Shown here in pieces: positions 52,515-62,307 of a stretch of 64,000 nt of DNA. Position numbers and translations under genes: made by a program. Each line of letters starts with the position of its first letter. Within the stretch, counting starts at the first letter, position 1. Below the pieces are notes generated by a model. That model saw only the letters and a program-made list of their open reading frames with translations. It made no database searches and was not told the DNA's origin. The DNA lies in contig NZ_JAHWXY010000001.1 of NCBI RefSeq assembly GCF_024281235.1, positions 1,302,001-1,366,000 of the forward strand. Reading direction: 5' to 3'. The stretch is from Shinella daejeonensis (GTDB lineage Bacteria; Pseudomonadota; Alphaproteobacteria; Rhizobiales; Rhizobiaceae).

Positions 52515-53495
52515 TCAATGCACCGGCAAAGCCGGTGCGTCATGCCGTGATTTCAATTGCCGCACGGATAATTGCGCCACGATGACGACGATGAGCAGCG
52601 ATCCGACCGCAAGGTTCTGCATCCAGAACGGCGCGCCGAGACCCGAAACGCCACCGACAAGGAAGCGCAAGGTCAACAGGCCCACGAATATGCCTGTCAC
52701 GGTGCCCCTGCCGCCTTCGAGCGCGATCCCCCCGATCAGGCAGGCGGTCACCGCCGACAACAAAAGCGTGTCGAAACCCAGCGGCGTCGCACTTCCGAGC
52801 TTGACGCACGAGATCGCACCGGCAAGGCCTGCCAGCGCACCGGATATCGCGAAGGCCACGACCATTGCACGCTTTATGGAGACGCCAGCAGCGCGGGCCT
52901 CGGTCCGCCCCCCGCCGATGGCCAGGACTTCCTTGCCCCAAACGGTGTAGCGAAGAAACGCAGCCACCAGAACGAACGCGCCGATCATGACCAGACTGGG
53001 GATCGAGAAGATTCCCAGAACGCTGGCAGACAGGAAATCGGTCTCTTCAAGCCGCTGTACCGGAATGTTGACCGTGTTCTCCCCACTCATGAAGAGCGCC
53101 AGCCCGCGCAGGCCGATAAGGCTTCCAATGGTGAAGACCAGCGAATTGATGCCCGTTATCGCGATGACGAGCCCTTGTGCCGCTCCGAAGACACCCGCGA
53201 TGACGACGCCGAGGACGATGGCTGTCACCATTCCAACCTCTGCCCCATTTATGAAGTTCAGCGTGACGACACCGATCAATGCCGCAAGAGACCCCACGGA
53301 AAGGTCGAATTCGGCTGCCAGCATCGTTACGCCGATCCCAAGCCCGGTCAGCCCGATCACCACCGCTCCATCGAGCAAGGCGGCAACACCCCTGACCGAA
53401 TAATACGACGGTATGAACAGGGCGAAACCGACGTAGACGAGGATCATCAATCCGGTACGGAACATGACGTCCATGAAGATTTCTCTGCGGCTCAT
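52515..53495 (-). CDS. Ribose-type sugar ABC permease (second of pair)
   Basis: 326 aa RbsC-type permease of the CUT2 class. GLGIGVTMLAAEFDLSVGSLAALIGVV is the family's signature stretch and GGIALEGGRGTVTGIFVGLLTLRF the C-terminal one. The ATG at 53495 overlaps the stop of the upstream permease (TGATG). With the next gene it would form a heterodimeric channel. CUT2 systems carry pentoses, branched sugars, autoinducers or erythritol-like compounds. Confidence 0.9.
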   Translation of the reverse strand: MSRREIFMDVMFRTGLMILVYVGFALFIPSYYSVRGVAALLDGAVVIGLTGLGIGVTMLAAEFDLSVGSLAALIGVVTLNFINGAEVGMVTAIVLGVVIAGVFGAAQGLVIAITGINSLVFTIGSLIGLRGLALFMSGENTVNIPVQRLEETDFLSASVLGIFSIPSLVMIGAFVLVAAFLRYTVWGKEVLAIGGGRTEARAAGVSIKRAMVVAFAISGALAGLAGAISCVKLGSATPLGFDTLLLSAVTACLIGGIALEGGRGTVTGIFVGLLTLRFLVGGVSGLGAPFWMQNLAVGSLLIVVIVAQLSVRQLKSRHDAPALPVH

Positions 53496-54487
53496 CAGCG
53501 TTTCCCCTGCAAGTAGTGGTAGCCGAGCGTCGAGGCGACGACCAAGGCTCCGATGACCATCATTCGCTGGCCGCTCGTGAAGGCATGCAGGAGCATGTAA
53601 TTCTGGAGCAGCGCGATGAACACGGCTCCAAACGCAGCCTGCAACGGTGATCCGCGGCCACCCTGGAGCGCTATCCCGCCCACGAGGATCGCGGCGACGA
53701 CATCGATATTGAGACCCGGAAACATCGTGGCGGTCGCACGACTGAACTGGGCAGCGCCCGATATGCCCACCAGCGCGCAGCATAGACCGAACACGCTCAT
53801 CGCGACAATAACGACCAGGGTCCGGTTGAGCCCCGTGGCCTGGGCGGTGTTCTTGTTCGCGCCCATCAGCAATATCTTTCGTCCGTATCGTGTTTTCTTC
53901 AGGACAACCCAGCCGATGAGGGCGAGAATGACGAAGGCCCAGCTCTGCATCGGAATTCCGAGGGGTCTGCCGGTTCCGAGCCATTCGGCCGCATTGGAGC
54001 CAAGCAGCATCTGCTTGTTTCCGCTTACGACCGATGCGAGGCCCTGAAACAACGCTCCGAATGCGAGGCTGGTGATGATCGGGTCGGCGCCGCGGGAAAT
54101 CACGACACCCTGGATCGATCCGAAGACCACGGCGGCAACAAGCGTGATCATGACGCTGGAGACGACATCGAAGCCCGCTCCCATGAAATACGCGAAGATG
54201 CAGGCGGCCAGGACCGCCAGTTCCTCGGCGCTCAAGGCGAAGAGGTTACCGGAAATCGTGATATAGGACATGCCGACGGCGACGATCCCGGTGATCGACG
54301 CGGCGCGCACGATCACGAGCAGATTGTCGAGCGTCAGGAAGCCGGGCGTCGTCAGGCCGCCGAACAGAAGAAGTGCGAGGATGCCGATGCCAACGAAGGC
54401 CAGGCTAAGCTTCCTTCGCCGGGCGAATGTATTGCCATCGCCGGCATCGATGGGGGCGAGGTTCTGTATGAGCAATCGCGATATCAT
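53495..54487 (-). CDS. Ribose-type sugar ABC permease (first of pair)
   Basis: 330 aa RbsC-type. AVGMSYITISGNLFALSAEELAVLAA is the CUT2 permease motif, and GGIALQGGRGSPLQAAFGAVFIALLQNYMLLH ends it. It starts at the ATG at 54487, overlapping the ATPase stop (ATGA); the longer open frame is only in the ATPase region. Partner of the permease that follows. Confidence 0.9.
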   Translation of the reverse strand: MISRLLIQNLAPIDAGDGNTFARRRKLSLAFVGIGILALLLFGGLTTPGFLTLDNLLVIVRAASITGIVAVGMSYITISGNLFALSAEELAVLAACIFAYFMGAGFDVVSSVMITLVAAVVFGSIQGVVISRGADPIITSLAFGALFQGLASVVSGNKQMLLGSNAAEWLGTGRPLGIPMQSWAFVILALIGWVVLKKTRYGRKILLMGANKNTAQATGLNRTLVVIVAMSVFGLCCALVGISGAAQFSRATATMFPGLNIDVVAAILVGGIALQGGRGSPLQAAFGAVFIALLQNYMLLHAFTSGQRMMVIGALVVASTLGYHYLQGKR

Positions 54488-55998
54488 GCGGCGACCCCTG
54501 GAGAGTTGGTTTCCGGGTGCGTGACGTCGCGCATCAGCGCCGGCAGGTCGATCGCCTCCGCCTCGCACTGTCTCACAATCTTTCCCCGGAAGAAGGTGAC
54601 AACCGTATCCGACAGACCAAGCACCTCCTGGTTGTCGGAGGAGCACATGATGACTGCGAGCCCCTTTTCGGTGAGAACGCGCAGGTGGCGGTAGATTTCG
54701 GCGCGCGCACCGACATCGACGCCTCGGGTAGGTTCCTCGACGAGAAGGATCGAGGGGCTGATCCCGATCCATTTTCCCAGGGCGACTTTCTGCTGATTGC
54801 CACCCGACAGGTTGCCCGCCAGACTCTGTAGCCGGTCGATCCTGATATTGAATTGCTGCGCGAGTTGCTCGGCCGTCGCCTTTTCCCGGGCGGCGCTGAT
54901 GACGCCGCCGGGCGAAATCCTGTTCAGGTTCGTCGACGTCAGATTCTCGACGAGGTTGCGGCCCGCGAAGATCCCGTCCTTCTTGCGGTCGTCCGAGCAG
55001 TAAGCAATGCCCAGTTCGATGGCGGCGCCGGGATCCCGGTGGTTCACGGTCTTCCCGTCCATTGCGATCGATCCATCCAGCACGGGATTGAGCCCCGCGA
55101 TCGCACGAATGACGGCGTTCGCGCCGCAGCCGAGCTGACCCGCAAAGCCAAGGATCTCCCCGCGCTTCACTTCCATGTTCACTGGCGATTCCATTCCCGC
55201 AACGCGCAGGTTCCTCAGGCTGAGGATCGGCTTGCCGAGTTCCGTTGCCCGCGGCGGGAACATCTCGTTCAGGCGGCGTCCCAGCATGCTCGTGATAAGC
55301 TGCTCGATATCGAGTGTGGCCACCTCCACCGGATCGAAACTACTGCCGTTTCGGAAGATCGTCACGCGGTCGGCGATTTCGAAAACTTCCCCGAGCCGGT
55401 GCGTGACGTAGATGACGGACCGCCCTTCGCTCGCCAATTTCTTGACGACGCCGAGCACTTTTTCGATCTCCACGTCGGACAAGGCCGCGGTCGGCTCGTC
55501 GAGGATGAGGATTTTCGCGTTGCGCGACAGCATCCTGGCGATTTCGACGAGTTGCTGTTTCGCGACCGACAGGCCTCCCGCAAACGACGACGGGTCGACG
55601 TCGCCCAGTCCGACGAGCTCCAGATACGGCTTCACCTTCGCGGCAAGACGCCTGTCCGTCCAGAACGGACCGTGGACGTGTCCGCCAAGGCAAATGTTCT
55701 CGGCGACGGTCAGCGACGGAACGATACTCAATTCCTGCGACACATAGGCTATCCCGGCTTCGAGCGAATGCTGCGGCGATCGCAGCTTGACGCTCCTGCC
55801 TCCGATCTCGATCGAGCCGCTGTCCGGTTGCGCCAGTCCGGCGATAAGTTTGACGAGCGTGCTTTTGCCGGCGCCATTCTCGCCAAGCAGCGCCATGACC
55901 TCGCCTTCGCGCAGGTTGAAATCGACACCCTTGAGCGCCACCAGCGACCCATAGGACTTCTTGACGGAAGTCATGCGTAACAAATCGGACCTGTGCAA
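54484..55998 (-). CDS. Ribose-type sugar ABC ATPase, two-domain (RbsA-like)
   Basis: 504 aa duplicated ATPase. First Walker A LLGENGAGKSTL (about 40-51) and LSVAKQQLVEIARML; a second, degenerate ATPase domain (from about residue 250) with LSGGNQQKVALGKWI and LLVEEPTRGVDVGA. Length fits RbsA/MglA. The start was set at the TTG at 55998 because GGAGGG sits 4 bases before it and the family begins with ...DLLRMTSVKKSYG. A plain ATG lies 8 codons later. Confidence 0.88.
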   Translation of the reverse strand: MHRSDLLRMTSVKKSYGSLVALKGVDFNLREGEVMALLGENGAGKSTLVKLIAGLAQPDSGSIEIGGRSVKLRSPQHSLEAGIAYVSQELSIVPSLTVAENICLGGHVHGPFWTDRRLAAKVKPYLELVGLGDVDPSSFAGGLSVAKQQLVEIARMLSRNAKILILDEPTAALSDVEIEKVLGVVKKLASEGRSVIYVTHRLGEVFEIADRVTIFRNGSSFDPVEVATLDIEQLITSMLGRRLNEMFPPRATELGKPILSLRNLRVAGMESPVNMEVKRGEILGFAGQLGCGANAVIRAIAGLNPVLDGSIAMDGKTVNHRDPGAAIELGIAYCSDDRKKDGIFAGRNLVENLTSTNLNRISPGGVISAAREKATAEQLAQQFNIRIDRLQSLAGNLSGGNQQKVALGKWIGISPSILLVEEPTRGVDVGARAEIYRHLRVLTEKGLAVIMCSSDNQEVLGLSDTVVTFFRGKIVRQCEAEAIDLPALMRDVTHPETNSPGVAA

Positions 55999-56014
55999 GA
56001 TTCCCTCCCTGCAA

Positions 56015-56041
56015 GCCGCTCCCGCCTGTTGCGAGAGCGGC
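56015..56041. repeat. Hairpin between binding-protein and ATPase genes
   Basis: 11-bp arms GCCGCTCCCGC and GCGAGAGCGGC with one non-Watson-Crick position and a 5-base loop. Such intercistronic stems commonly keep binding-protein mRNA at higher level than the downstream ABC genes; the role here is inferred. Confidence 0.55.
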
Positions 56042-56053
56042 GTTCTCGTTATT

Positions 56054-57130
56054 TTAGTAGTTGCAGAGTTCGTCCATCGTCCAGCCCCACAGCCTGAAGC
56101 CTTCGACGGCCTCCTTCGAGTTGCCGACCGGCGGGCTGGGGATGAAGTTGTAACGCGAGATGTCGCCCTCGTCCGAAGGCGGCGCATCGGGCGTCGCTTC
56201 GGCATAGACCTTGCCGTCCTTGACGACGCCGGTCTTGAGATACCTGTGGAGCGTCTGCATCGTATACCAGCCCTCGAGATAGGCGCCCTGCACTTCGGTG
56301 CCGATGACATGACCCGACGTGAGGTCGGACGTGTCGCCGTGGCATGTGCCGCCGATTACAAGCACGTCCTTGCCCGGAGTCTTGCCGACTTCGGTCAGCG
56401 CCTGCACGATGCCGGACGCCAGGCTGTCGTTCTGCGTATAGACCCAGGTCACATCGTCCTTGACCGGCGGAATGATCTGCGAGCCAACCTTGTAGCCATC
56501 CTGCGAGGTAAAGCCCGCCGGCTGTTCCTGAAGCACCTCGAGCTTGCCGTCGACCGTCTCGCGAAACGATTTCGCGCGATCGGCGCCGGCTGAGAAGCCC
56601 GCCGGGAACGTCACGATCAGGCCCTTGTCACATTTCACCGTCGAGCTTTCGTCACAGGCCTTCAGCAGCATTTCGGCGGCAGTCTTTGCATTGGCGAAAT
56701 CGTCGATCCCGGCATAGGCGGTCCATAGAGACTCCGTTCCTTCCAGCGGATACTGATTGGCGAAGATAACCGGCTTGCCCGTCCGTGAGAGCGAGCGCAG
56801 CGAATTCGTGCCGGCCGCGTTGATGAAGGGCCACCAGATATAGCCGGCCGTATCCGCGCCGGCGGCCAGTTCCTGCTGAACGGCAGCGTCCTGCTCGGAC
56901 TGATCGCGCGTCGTTTCGATGAAGCTGGCTTCATATCCCAGGTCAGCAGCCTTCTTCTTGAGCCCGGACTGCCATGCCGCGATGTAGTTGTCGGTGCTCG
57001 GCGGAGAGAAGACGACAACGCGGCCATCTGCATAGGCAAGCGCCGGGGCAGCGAGCGCGACACCTGCCGCCAGAGCTGCGGACATCACGCGGTGACGAAA
57101 TTTCTTCGTGCTGTTTGCTGTAGTGGCCAT
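56054..57130 (-). CDS. Periplasmic sugar-binding protein (system A)
   Basis: 358 aa with an N-terminal signal peptide (VMSAALAAGVALAAPALAYA-DG). Type I sugar receptor pattern: VVVFSPPSTDNYIAAWQSGLKKKAADLG, GADTAGYIWWPFINAAGTNSL, WVYTQNDSLASG, and VLVIGGTCHGD. Belongs to the CUT2 receptors, more distant from classical RbsB. First gene of an operon of binding protein, ATPase and two permeases. The 307-bp gap upstream (57131-57437) holds a strong hairpin and promoter region only. Confidence 0.85.
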   Translation of the reverse strand: MATTANSTKKFRHRVMSAALAAGVALAAPALAYADGRVVVFSPPSTDNYIAAWQSGLKKKAADLGYEASFIETTRDQSEQDAAVQQELAAGADTAGYIWWPFINAAGTNSLRSLSRTGKPVIFANQYPLEGTESLWTAYAGIDDFANAKTAAEMLLKACDESSTVKCDKGLIVTFPAGFSAGADRAKSFRETVDGKLEVLQEQPAGFTSQDGYKVGSQIIPPVKDDVTWVYTQNDSLASGIVQALTEVGKTPGKDVLVIGGTCHGDTSDLTSGHVIGTEVQGAYLEGWYTMQTLHRYLKTGVVKDGKVYAEATPDAPPSDEGDISRYNFIPSPPVGNSKEAVEGFRLWGWTMDELCNY

Positions 57131-57383
57131 CCTGTTCCTCCCGAGTGGCTCTCTTCAACTTCTGAAATCTGATCGTTCCGGCACATGCCTGCCCTGAAAG
57201 GCAATCCACGCATGCGCAACGCGACCGTCCGGACCAAAGCGGCATTCGATGCGAGCTTCCTCCCGAAACCTCCAGATGCGGTTTGACCGCGCTGGGGAAG
57301 ATCGTCCGTCTGGCCTCCGGGGTCCAATAATCAGTTGAGAACAATCCGATCTGCTGAAGAGATGACAGCCGCGCCACAAACAC

Positions 57384-57415
57384 CTCGGGGGCCGGCGTCG
57401 CCGCCGGCCCCCGAG
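57384..57415. terminator. Perfect 14-bp hairpin downstream of the system B permease
   Basis: Arms CTCGGGGGCCGGCG (57384-57397) and CGCCGGCCCCCGAG (57402-57415), 4-base loop. It lies 22 bases after the stop of the permease ending at 57438 on the minus strand. No long T-run. Confidence 0.7.
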
Positions 57416-57437
57416 CTTACTGGGAGAAAGCCCCGGC

Positions 57438-58454
57438 TCACTCACCCGGCATCGGCTTCAGGACCGCAGCCTTGCTTTCCGTCTCATGAACCACACGCCC
57501 GCGGCTGACCTCGTTCATCCTGAGATTGTACTGGTCCAGCGCGACCGCGAAGAACAACACGGCACCCTTGATCACGAGCTGATAATATTCCTGCACATTG
57601 AGGAGCGTCATGCCGTTCGAAAGGACGCCGATCAGCAGCACTCCGAAGATCACGCCGGTAAAACGGCCTTCTCCACCCGCAATACTGATGCCGCCGAGAA
57701 CCACCGCGGTAATAACGTCCATCTCGAAGCCTGTCGCGGTGTTCGGCTGTCCGGTGTTAAGGCGGGAGAGCAGGATGATCCCCGCGACCGCACTGAAAAA
57801 CCCGGCGATGACGTAACTGATAATCAGGTAGCGGCCGACAGGTACGCCGGAAAGACGCGCCGCCTCCTGATTGCCACCGATAGCGTAGAGATAACGTCCG
57901 TACTTCGTGTGATTGAGCAGAATCCATCCGATCGCCATCATGACGACCATGATGATCACAGGGACGGGGACAATACCCACCATGCCTCGGCCGATGACGG
58001 CAAAACCGGACGGGAATCCGAAGATTGGCAGGCCGCCGGTCAGAATGAAGCAGACGCCGCGTGCTGCGGTCAGCATAGCAAGAGTGGCAATCAGCGGGGG
58101 AATACGAAGCGCGGTGACTGCCAAACCGTTCACGAGGCCAACGGCAACACCCGTGAGCAGACCGAGCACGATTGAGGGGATGATCCCGATATCGAGATAG
58201 GTCATGCCCAGCGCCGCAACGACGCCAGTTAGCGCCAGCGTCGATCCGACGGATAAATCGATACCGCCGGTCAGGATGACCAGCGTCATGCCGACGGCGG
58301 CAATCCCGAGCATGGCGACCTGCCTCAGGATATTGGTCAGGTTCTGCTGCGTCAGGAACGCTTCAGACATCGTCGAAAAATAGACGACCAGAAGCAGAAG
58401 GATGAGAGCCATCCCGAAACGGGAGGCCACCGAACGAAATGATGACATATGCAA
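57438..58454 (-). CDS. Ribose-type sugar ABC permease (system B)
   Basis: 338 aa RbsC-type. AVGMTLVILTGGIDLSVGSTLALTGVVAA is the CUT2 signature and GGISIAGGEGRFTGVIFGVLLIGVLSNGMTLL the C-terminal one. Single permease gene in this operon, so the channel would be a homodimer, in contrast to system A. Confidence 0.92.
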   Translation of the reverse strand: MHMSSFRSVASRFGMALILLLLVVYFSTMSEAFLTQQNLTNILRQVAMLGIAAVGMTLVILTGGIDLSVGSTLALTGVVAALGMTYLDIGIIPSIVLGLLTGVAVGLVNGLAVTALRIPPLIATLAMLTAARGVCFILTGGLPIFGFPSGFAVIGRGMVGIVPVPVIIMVVMMAIGWILLNHTKYGRYLYAIGGNQEAARLSGVPVGRYLIISYVIAGFFSAVAGIILLSRLNTGQPNTATGFEMDVITAVVLGGISIAGGEGRFTGVIFGVLLIGVLSNGMTLLNVQEYYQLVIKGAVLFFAVALDQYNLRMNEVSRGRVVHETESKAAVLKPMPGE

Positions 58455-58466
58455 TCTCCATTCTTC

Positions 58467-59942
58467 CTAGCTTGCGGCCAGTTCCATGACTTGATCTTGG
58501 GTTGCAGGCGTGGCGAGTTCGCCGACGATGCGTCCGCGGCTCATGACGAGGATCCGGTCCGCCATGCCGAGCAGTTCGGGCATGTCGGACGAGATCATCA
58601 GGATGGAAATCCCCTGCCGGGTGAGCTCCCGCATGAGTTCGTAGATCTCATGCTTGGCGCCTACGTCGATACCACGCGTTGGCTCATCGAAAATCAGTAT
58701 TTTCGCGTTCGTTTCCAGCCATTTGGCCAGAACGACCTTCTGCTGGTTGCCGCCACTCAGCACCTTGACGCGCTGCTCCATCTTCGGCGTCTTGATACGC
58801 AACTGCTCAATGTATTTCGACACGACGGAACGCTCGCGCGTTTCGTGCACCAGCCGGAAACGAAGAAACCGGTTCATGGATGCAAGCGTGACGTTTTCTT
58901 TGACGGACATATTCAGAAGCAGGCCCTGCTGCTTGCGATCTTCCGGGATAAGCCCGATACCCTGGCGGATCGCATCCAATGGCGAGGCGATCGCACATCC
59001 CACGCCATCGATGGCGATCGCGCCGCTTCGCACCTGATCGGCGCCGAAGATCGCCCTGACGAGTTCGGTTCTGCCGGCGCCGACCAATCCGCCGATCCCG
59101 AGGATCTCACCCTCGAACAGATGAAAACTGATGTCGTCGACGTCGTCGCTGCTCAGATTGCAGACTTCCAGCACCTTCCGTCGGGTCGCATGCTTGCCGT
59201 CCGGATATGTCTCGTTGAGCGCGCGGCCGACCATTGCGGAAACGAGGCTCTTGCGGTCTGTCAGGCGTGTCGGCGTCGTCATGACGAAGCGGCCGTCGCG
59301 AATGACGGTAATCCGGTCGGTCAGGGCGAAGATTTCCTCGAGGCGATGCGAGATGTAGATGATGGAGATACCCTTGGCCTTCAGCCGCGCGATCAGCGCA
59401 AACAGCGTATCGGCCTCACGCCCCGAGAGGGGAGCCGTCGGCTCGTCCATGACGAGGAGCTTGACGTTTCTCGATACGGCCTTGGCGATCTCGACCATCT
59501 GCTGGTAAGCCACCGTCAGTTCGCGTACAGGCATACGCGGATCGAGGTCGATCCCGAGGCTTCGGAGCAATTCGCCTGTCTTCGCCACCATTTGGCGCGA
59601 TTTCAGGAAAGGCCCGAAGGTCTCTTCCTGGCCCAGCGCGATATTCTCGGCGATGCTGAGATAGCCGACGAGATTGAACTCCTGGTAGATCACGCCGATG
59701 CCGAGTTTCAAGGCATGGCGCGGGTCGAGATACGGAAAGCTTTCCCCATCATAGGCGATCGTCCCGACATCCGGCTTGATTGCGCCCGCCAGCACCTTGA
59801 TGAGAGTGGACTTGCCGGCCCCATTCTCGCCCATCAGGCCATGGACCTCGCCTCTTTCGACAACGAGATCGACAGCGGTCAAGGCGGCCACGCCGGGGTA
59901 GCTTTTCGAAATTCCCCGCATTTCGAGGATCGGTTTGGTCAT
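58467..59942 (-). CDS. Ribose-type sugar ABC ATPase, two-domain (system B)
   Basis: 491 aa RbsA/MglA type. First Walker A LMGENGAGKSTLIKVLAG; VAYQQMVEIAKAVS; LLVMDEPTAPLSGREA; second domain with LSGGNQQKVVLAKWLE and LIFDEPTRGIDVGA. The start at 59942 (MTKPILEMRG) follows AGGGACCAGG. Order: binding protein, hairpin, ATPase, permease. Confidence 0.92.
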   Translation of the reverse strand: MTKPILEMRGISKSYPGVAALTAVDLVVERGEVHGLMGENGAGKSTLIKVLAGAIKPDVGTIAYDGESFPYLDPRHALKLGIGVIYQEFNLVGYLSIAENIALGQEETFGPFLKSRQMVAKTGELLRSLGIDLDPRMPVRELTVAYQQMVEIAKAVSRNVKLLVMDEPTAPLSGREADTLFALIARLKAKGISIIYISHRLEEIFALTDRITVIRDGRFVMTTPTRLTDRKSLVSAMVGRALNETYPDGKHATRRKVLEVCNLSSDDVDDISFHLFEGEILGIGGLVGAGRTELVRAIFGADQVRSGAIAIDGVGCAIASPLDAIRQGIGLIPEDRKQQGLLLNMSVKENVTLASMNRFLRFRLVHETRERSVVSKYIEQLRIKTPKMEQRVKVLSGGNQQKVVLAKWLETNAKILIFDEPTRGIDVGAKHEIYELMRELTRQGISILMISSDMPELLGMADRILVMSRGRIVGELATPATQDQVMELAAS

Positions 59943-59981
59943 CGGCCTGGTCCCTGCGAACTGTGATTGCAGATAGGTGGA

Positions 59982-60007
59982 CGCCCGGCATGCCATCATG
60001 CCGGGCG
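59982..60007. repeat. Perfect 11-bp hairpin between binding-protein and ATPase genes (system B)
   Basis: CGCCCGGCATG and CATGCCGGGCG arms with a CCAT loop, at the same place as the hairpin at 56015-56041 in system A. Confidence 0.6.
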
Positions 60008-60015
60008 CAGCGATC

Positions 60016-60915
60016 CTACTGTTTGCGATAGACCTTCACCGGCACCACTTGCTTGTACTCGACCTCCTCGCCCTTGATGAGTTTCAGGGCAAGATCGACA
60101 TCAAGCTTTCCGTTTTCGTAGGGAACGTTGTCGACGCTTGCGCGAAAGGCGGTACCGGCTTCGATCCGGTCCTTGGCTTCGGCGGTCGCATCGACGCCTC
60201 CGATGAAGAACGTGTCGGAACTCCGGTCGGCCGACTCGACCGCGGCAAGCGCCCCCAGCGCACTGGAATCATTGTGGCCGACGATGACATTCAGATCGGG
60301 ATTGGCCTGTAGCACGCTTTCCGTCACTTGCATGCCTTCCTGGGTGTTCAACGCGGGCTGATCGGCCACGATCCTGGCGTTGGGCGCCTTTTCCGCAATG
60401 CCTTCCTTCATGCCTTCCTTGCGGGCGATGACCTGCGGATTACGATCGTTGTTGAGGATCAGGACTTCGGCTTCCCCGCCGAGCTTCTCCTTGATCCAGT
60501 TCCCGGCTTCCACACCGATGGTATAGCCCATGTCACGCTCATCGGCCGAAACCCAGATATCGGCGACCGGCAGTTCCATGGATTGCGCGACGATCTTGAT
60601 GCCGCGCGCCCGTGCTTCCGTCAGCGCCGCACGCGTCGCTTCCGGATTGAGCGCGGCAATGATGATCGCGTTGCAGTTCAGCGCAGTGAAATTCTCAAGA
60701 GCCTCAAGCTGTTTTGAGACTTCGGCATAGGGATCGTTGACGACGAGTTCAGCGCCATTGGCTTCAGCCTGTTCCTTCGCACCCCTGACGAGATCGACCC
60801 AGTATGGATTGGTCTGGTCCCAGGTGCTGATGCAGATTTTCGTGTCGGCCGCATGTGCAGCCGCAGCCGAAAAAATGGACGCGACAAGGCATACGCCCCC
60901 AAGTAGACGATTCAT
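60016..60915 (-). CDS. Periplasmic sugar-binding protein (system B)
   Basis: 299 aa from the ATG at 60915, with GGGAGG 7 bases upstream and a signal peptide MNRLLGGVCLVASIFSAAAAHA-AD. RbsB-like: DQTNPYWVDLVRGAKEQAEANGAELVVND, NAIIIAALNPEATRAALTEARARGIKIVAQ, and VIVGHNDSSALGALAAVESA. It is closer to RbsB than system A's receptor is. Ligand probably a pentose or sugar-like polyol. Confidence 0.9.
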   Translation of the reverse strand: MNRLLGGVCLVASIFSAAAAHAADTKICISTWDQTNPYWVDLVRGAKEQAEANGAELVVNDPYAEVSKQLEALENFTALNCNAIIIAALNPEATRAALTEARARGIKIVAQSMELPVADIWVSADERDMGYTIGVEAGNWIKEKLGGEAEVLILNNDRNPQVIARKEGMKEGIAEKAPNARIVADQPALNTQEGMQVTESVLQANPDLNVIVGHNDSSALGALAAVESADRSSDTFFIGGVDATAEAKDRIEAGTAFRASVDNVPYENGKLDVDLALKLIKGEEVEYKQVVPVKVYRKQ

Positions 60916-61093
60916 GATTTCCTCCCGTTTGAAGCGTGGTTCCCGCCAGCATAAGCCGCCCCTCAAGTCCGGTTCTTCAGAACGCCAACAGAAATCACGG
61001 GGGAGAGTGTGTGTGGCTTCTATCCGGCGATCAATCTGCGTTTGGTGATTGAACCAATCGGACGAACCGAACAGTGCATGCACCCAAGGGACC

Positions 61094-62152
61094 TCAACCG
61101 ATCGCGAACAGATGGATCAGGAAGAGGCTGATGGCCGTGAGGAACAGCAGAGACAGGCCCACCGCCGCCGTGAGCCGCGGCCCAGCCTTGGCGACGGAAC
61201 GAAAATCGACGCCGAGGCCGAGCGCCGCCATGGAGATCGTGGTGAGAACCTTTGCCACCTCGTTGGTCGGGCCGATGAAGGATTGCGGTATCAGGTCGGC
61301 GGATCGCGCGATCGCCATCAGGACGAAGCCGATGATGAACCAGGGAACGCATTGGCTGATAACCGCCAGGCGCGATCTCTTCTTCATTCCGTGCCGCTCC
61401 CAGAGAAGTTCCTCCGGACTGGCGCAGAACGCACCACGGCTTGTCAAAAGTGACAGGACGATGGTCACCGGACCGAGCATCAGAACGCGTACGAGCTTGA
61501 CAACGGTTCCGATCTGGTTGGCGAGAAGATTCACCGGCATCGTCGCCGCCAGCACCTGTGGAACAGCATAGACGGTGAGGCCGACGAGAACACCGTATTG
61601 CGTGAAGGTGAGATTGAGAAGCGGGATGATCAGCGGCAGCAGCAGGACGATCAGAACGCCGAAGACGGCCGTGAAGGCAATGGAGGATGCGACCTCCCTG
61701 CCCTCCGCGCCGACGACCGGAGCAACGGCGGCGATCGCCGAATTGCCGCAGATCGAATTGCCGCATGCCACCAGTATCGACATCCGCTTCGACAGGCCGA
61801 GCAAGCGTGAGCACGCATAGCTGAACACGATCGTCAGCATGACGACCAGCACGATTCCAAGAAGGGTCTGCGGGCCGAGCGCCATCACCGTGCCGAAACT
61901 CAGCGCCGCGCCGAGCAGGACGACAGCGACTTCGAGTAGGAATTTGCCGCTGAACCGGATTCCGGATTCCCACCTGTCGCCCGGAGCCCAGGCCGTACGG
62001 ACGATCACGCCGAGGATGATCGCGATGACCAGGGCTTCGAGATAGACGTGATCGAGGTAAAATTCTTCCAAGGCCTGCAGGAAATAGGCAATGCCCGATA
62101 TTCCCGCGCATAGGAACAGTCCCGGGGCAAAGCGCAACAGCTTCACGTTCAT
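61094..62152 (-). CDS. YeiH-family (UPF0324) membrane protein, putative sulfate/sulfite exporter
   Basis: 352 aa with about ten membrane spans, from the ATG at 62152 (GGGGG upstream). Family patterns: RFAPGLFLCAGISGIAYFL, VLLGAALSFGTVMALGP, ACGNSICGNSAIAAVAPVVGA, and a C-terminal AALGLGVDFRSVAKAGPR. The YeiH family is linked to sulfite or taurine metabolism in several bacteria. With two flavin monooxygenase-type genes in the same region, an export role for sulfur oxyanions is possible but not shown. Confidence 0.85.
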   Translation of the reverse strand: MNVKLLRFAPGLFLCAGISGIAYFLQALEEFYLDHVYLEALVIAIILGVIVRTAWAPGDRWESGIRFSGKFLLEVAVVLLGAALSFGTVMALGPQTLLGIVLVVMLTIVFSYACSRLLGLSKRMSILVACGNSICGNSAIAAVAPVVGAEGREVASSIAFTAVFGVLIVLLLPLIIPLLNLTFTQYGVLVGLTVYAVPQVLAATMPVNLLANQIGTVVKLVRVLMLGPVTIVLSLLTSRGAFCASPEELLWERHGMKKRSRLAVISQCVPWFIIGFVLMAIARSADLIPQSFIGPTNEVAKVLTTISMAALGLGVDFRSVAKAGPRLTAAVGLSLLFLTAISLFLIHLFAIG

Positions 62153-62307
62153 TTCGCCCCCTAGCAGGTCCCTATCAGGCAATGACAACACGCTTCCGCA
62201 GATTGCGCTGCGAAATCCGGATCGCTACTCATGCGGAATGATGGCCCCGCCATCGCTGTGTCCGGCGCCTGGACCGTCGATCGAAATTCATACGGCCGCG
62301 CGGCCGC

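Noticed and set aside
52093-52585. Plus-strand frames in the gap after the DszC-like gene
   Set aside because: Short, overlapping in several frames, with no ribosome site or recognisable protein pattern.
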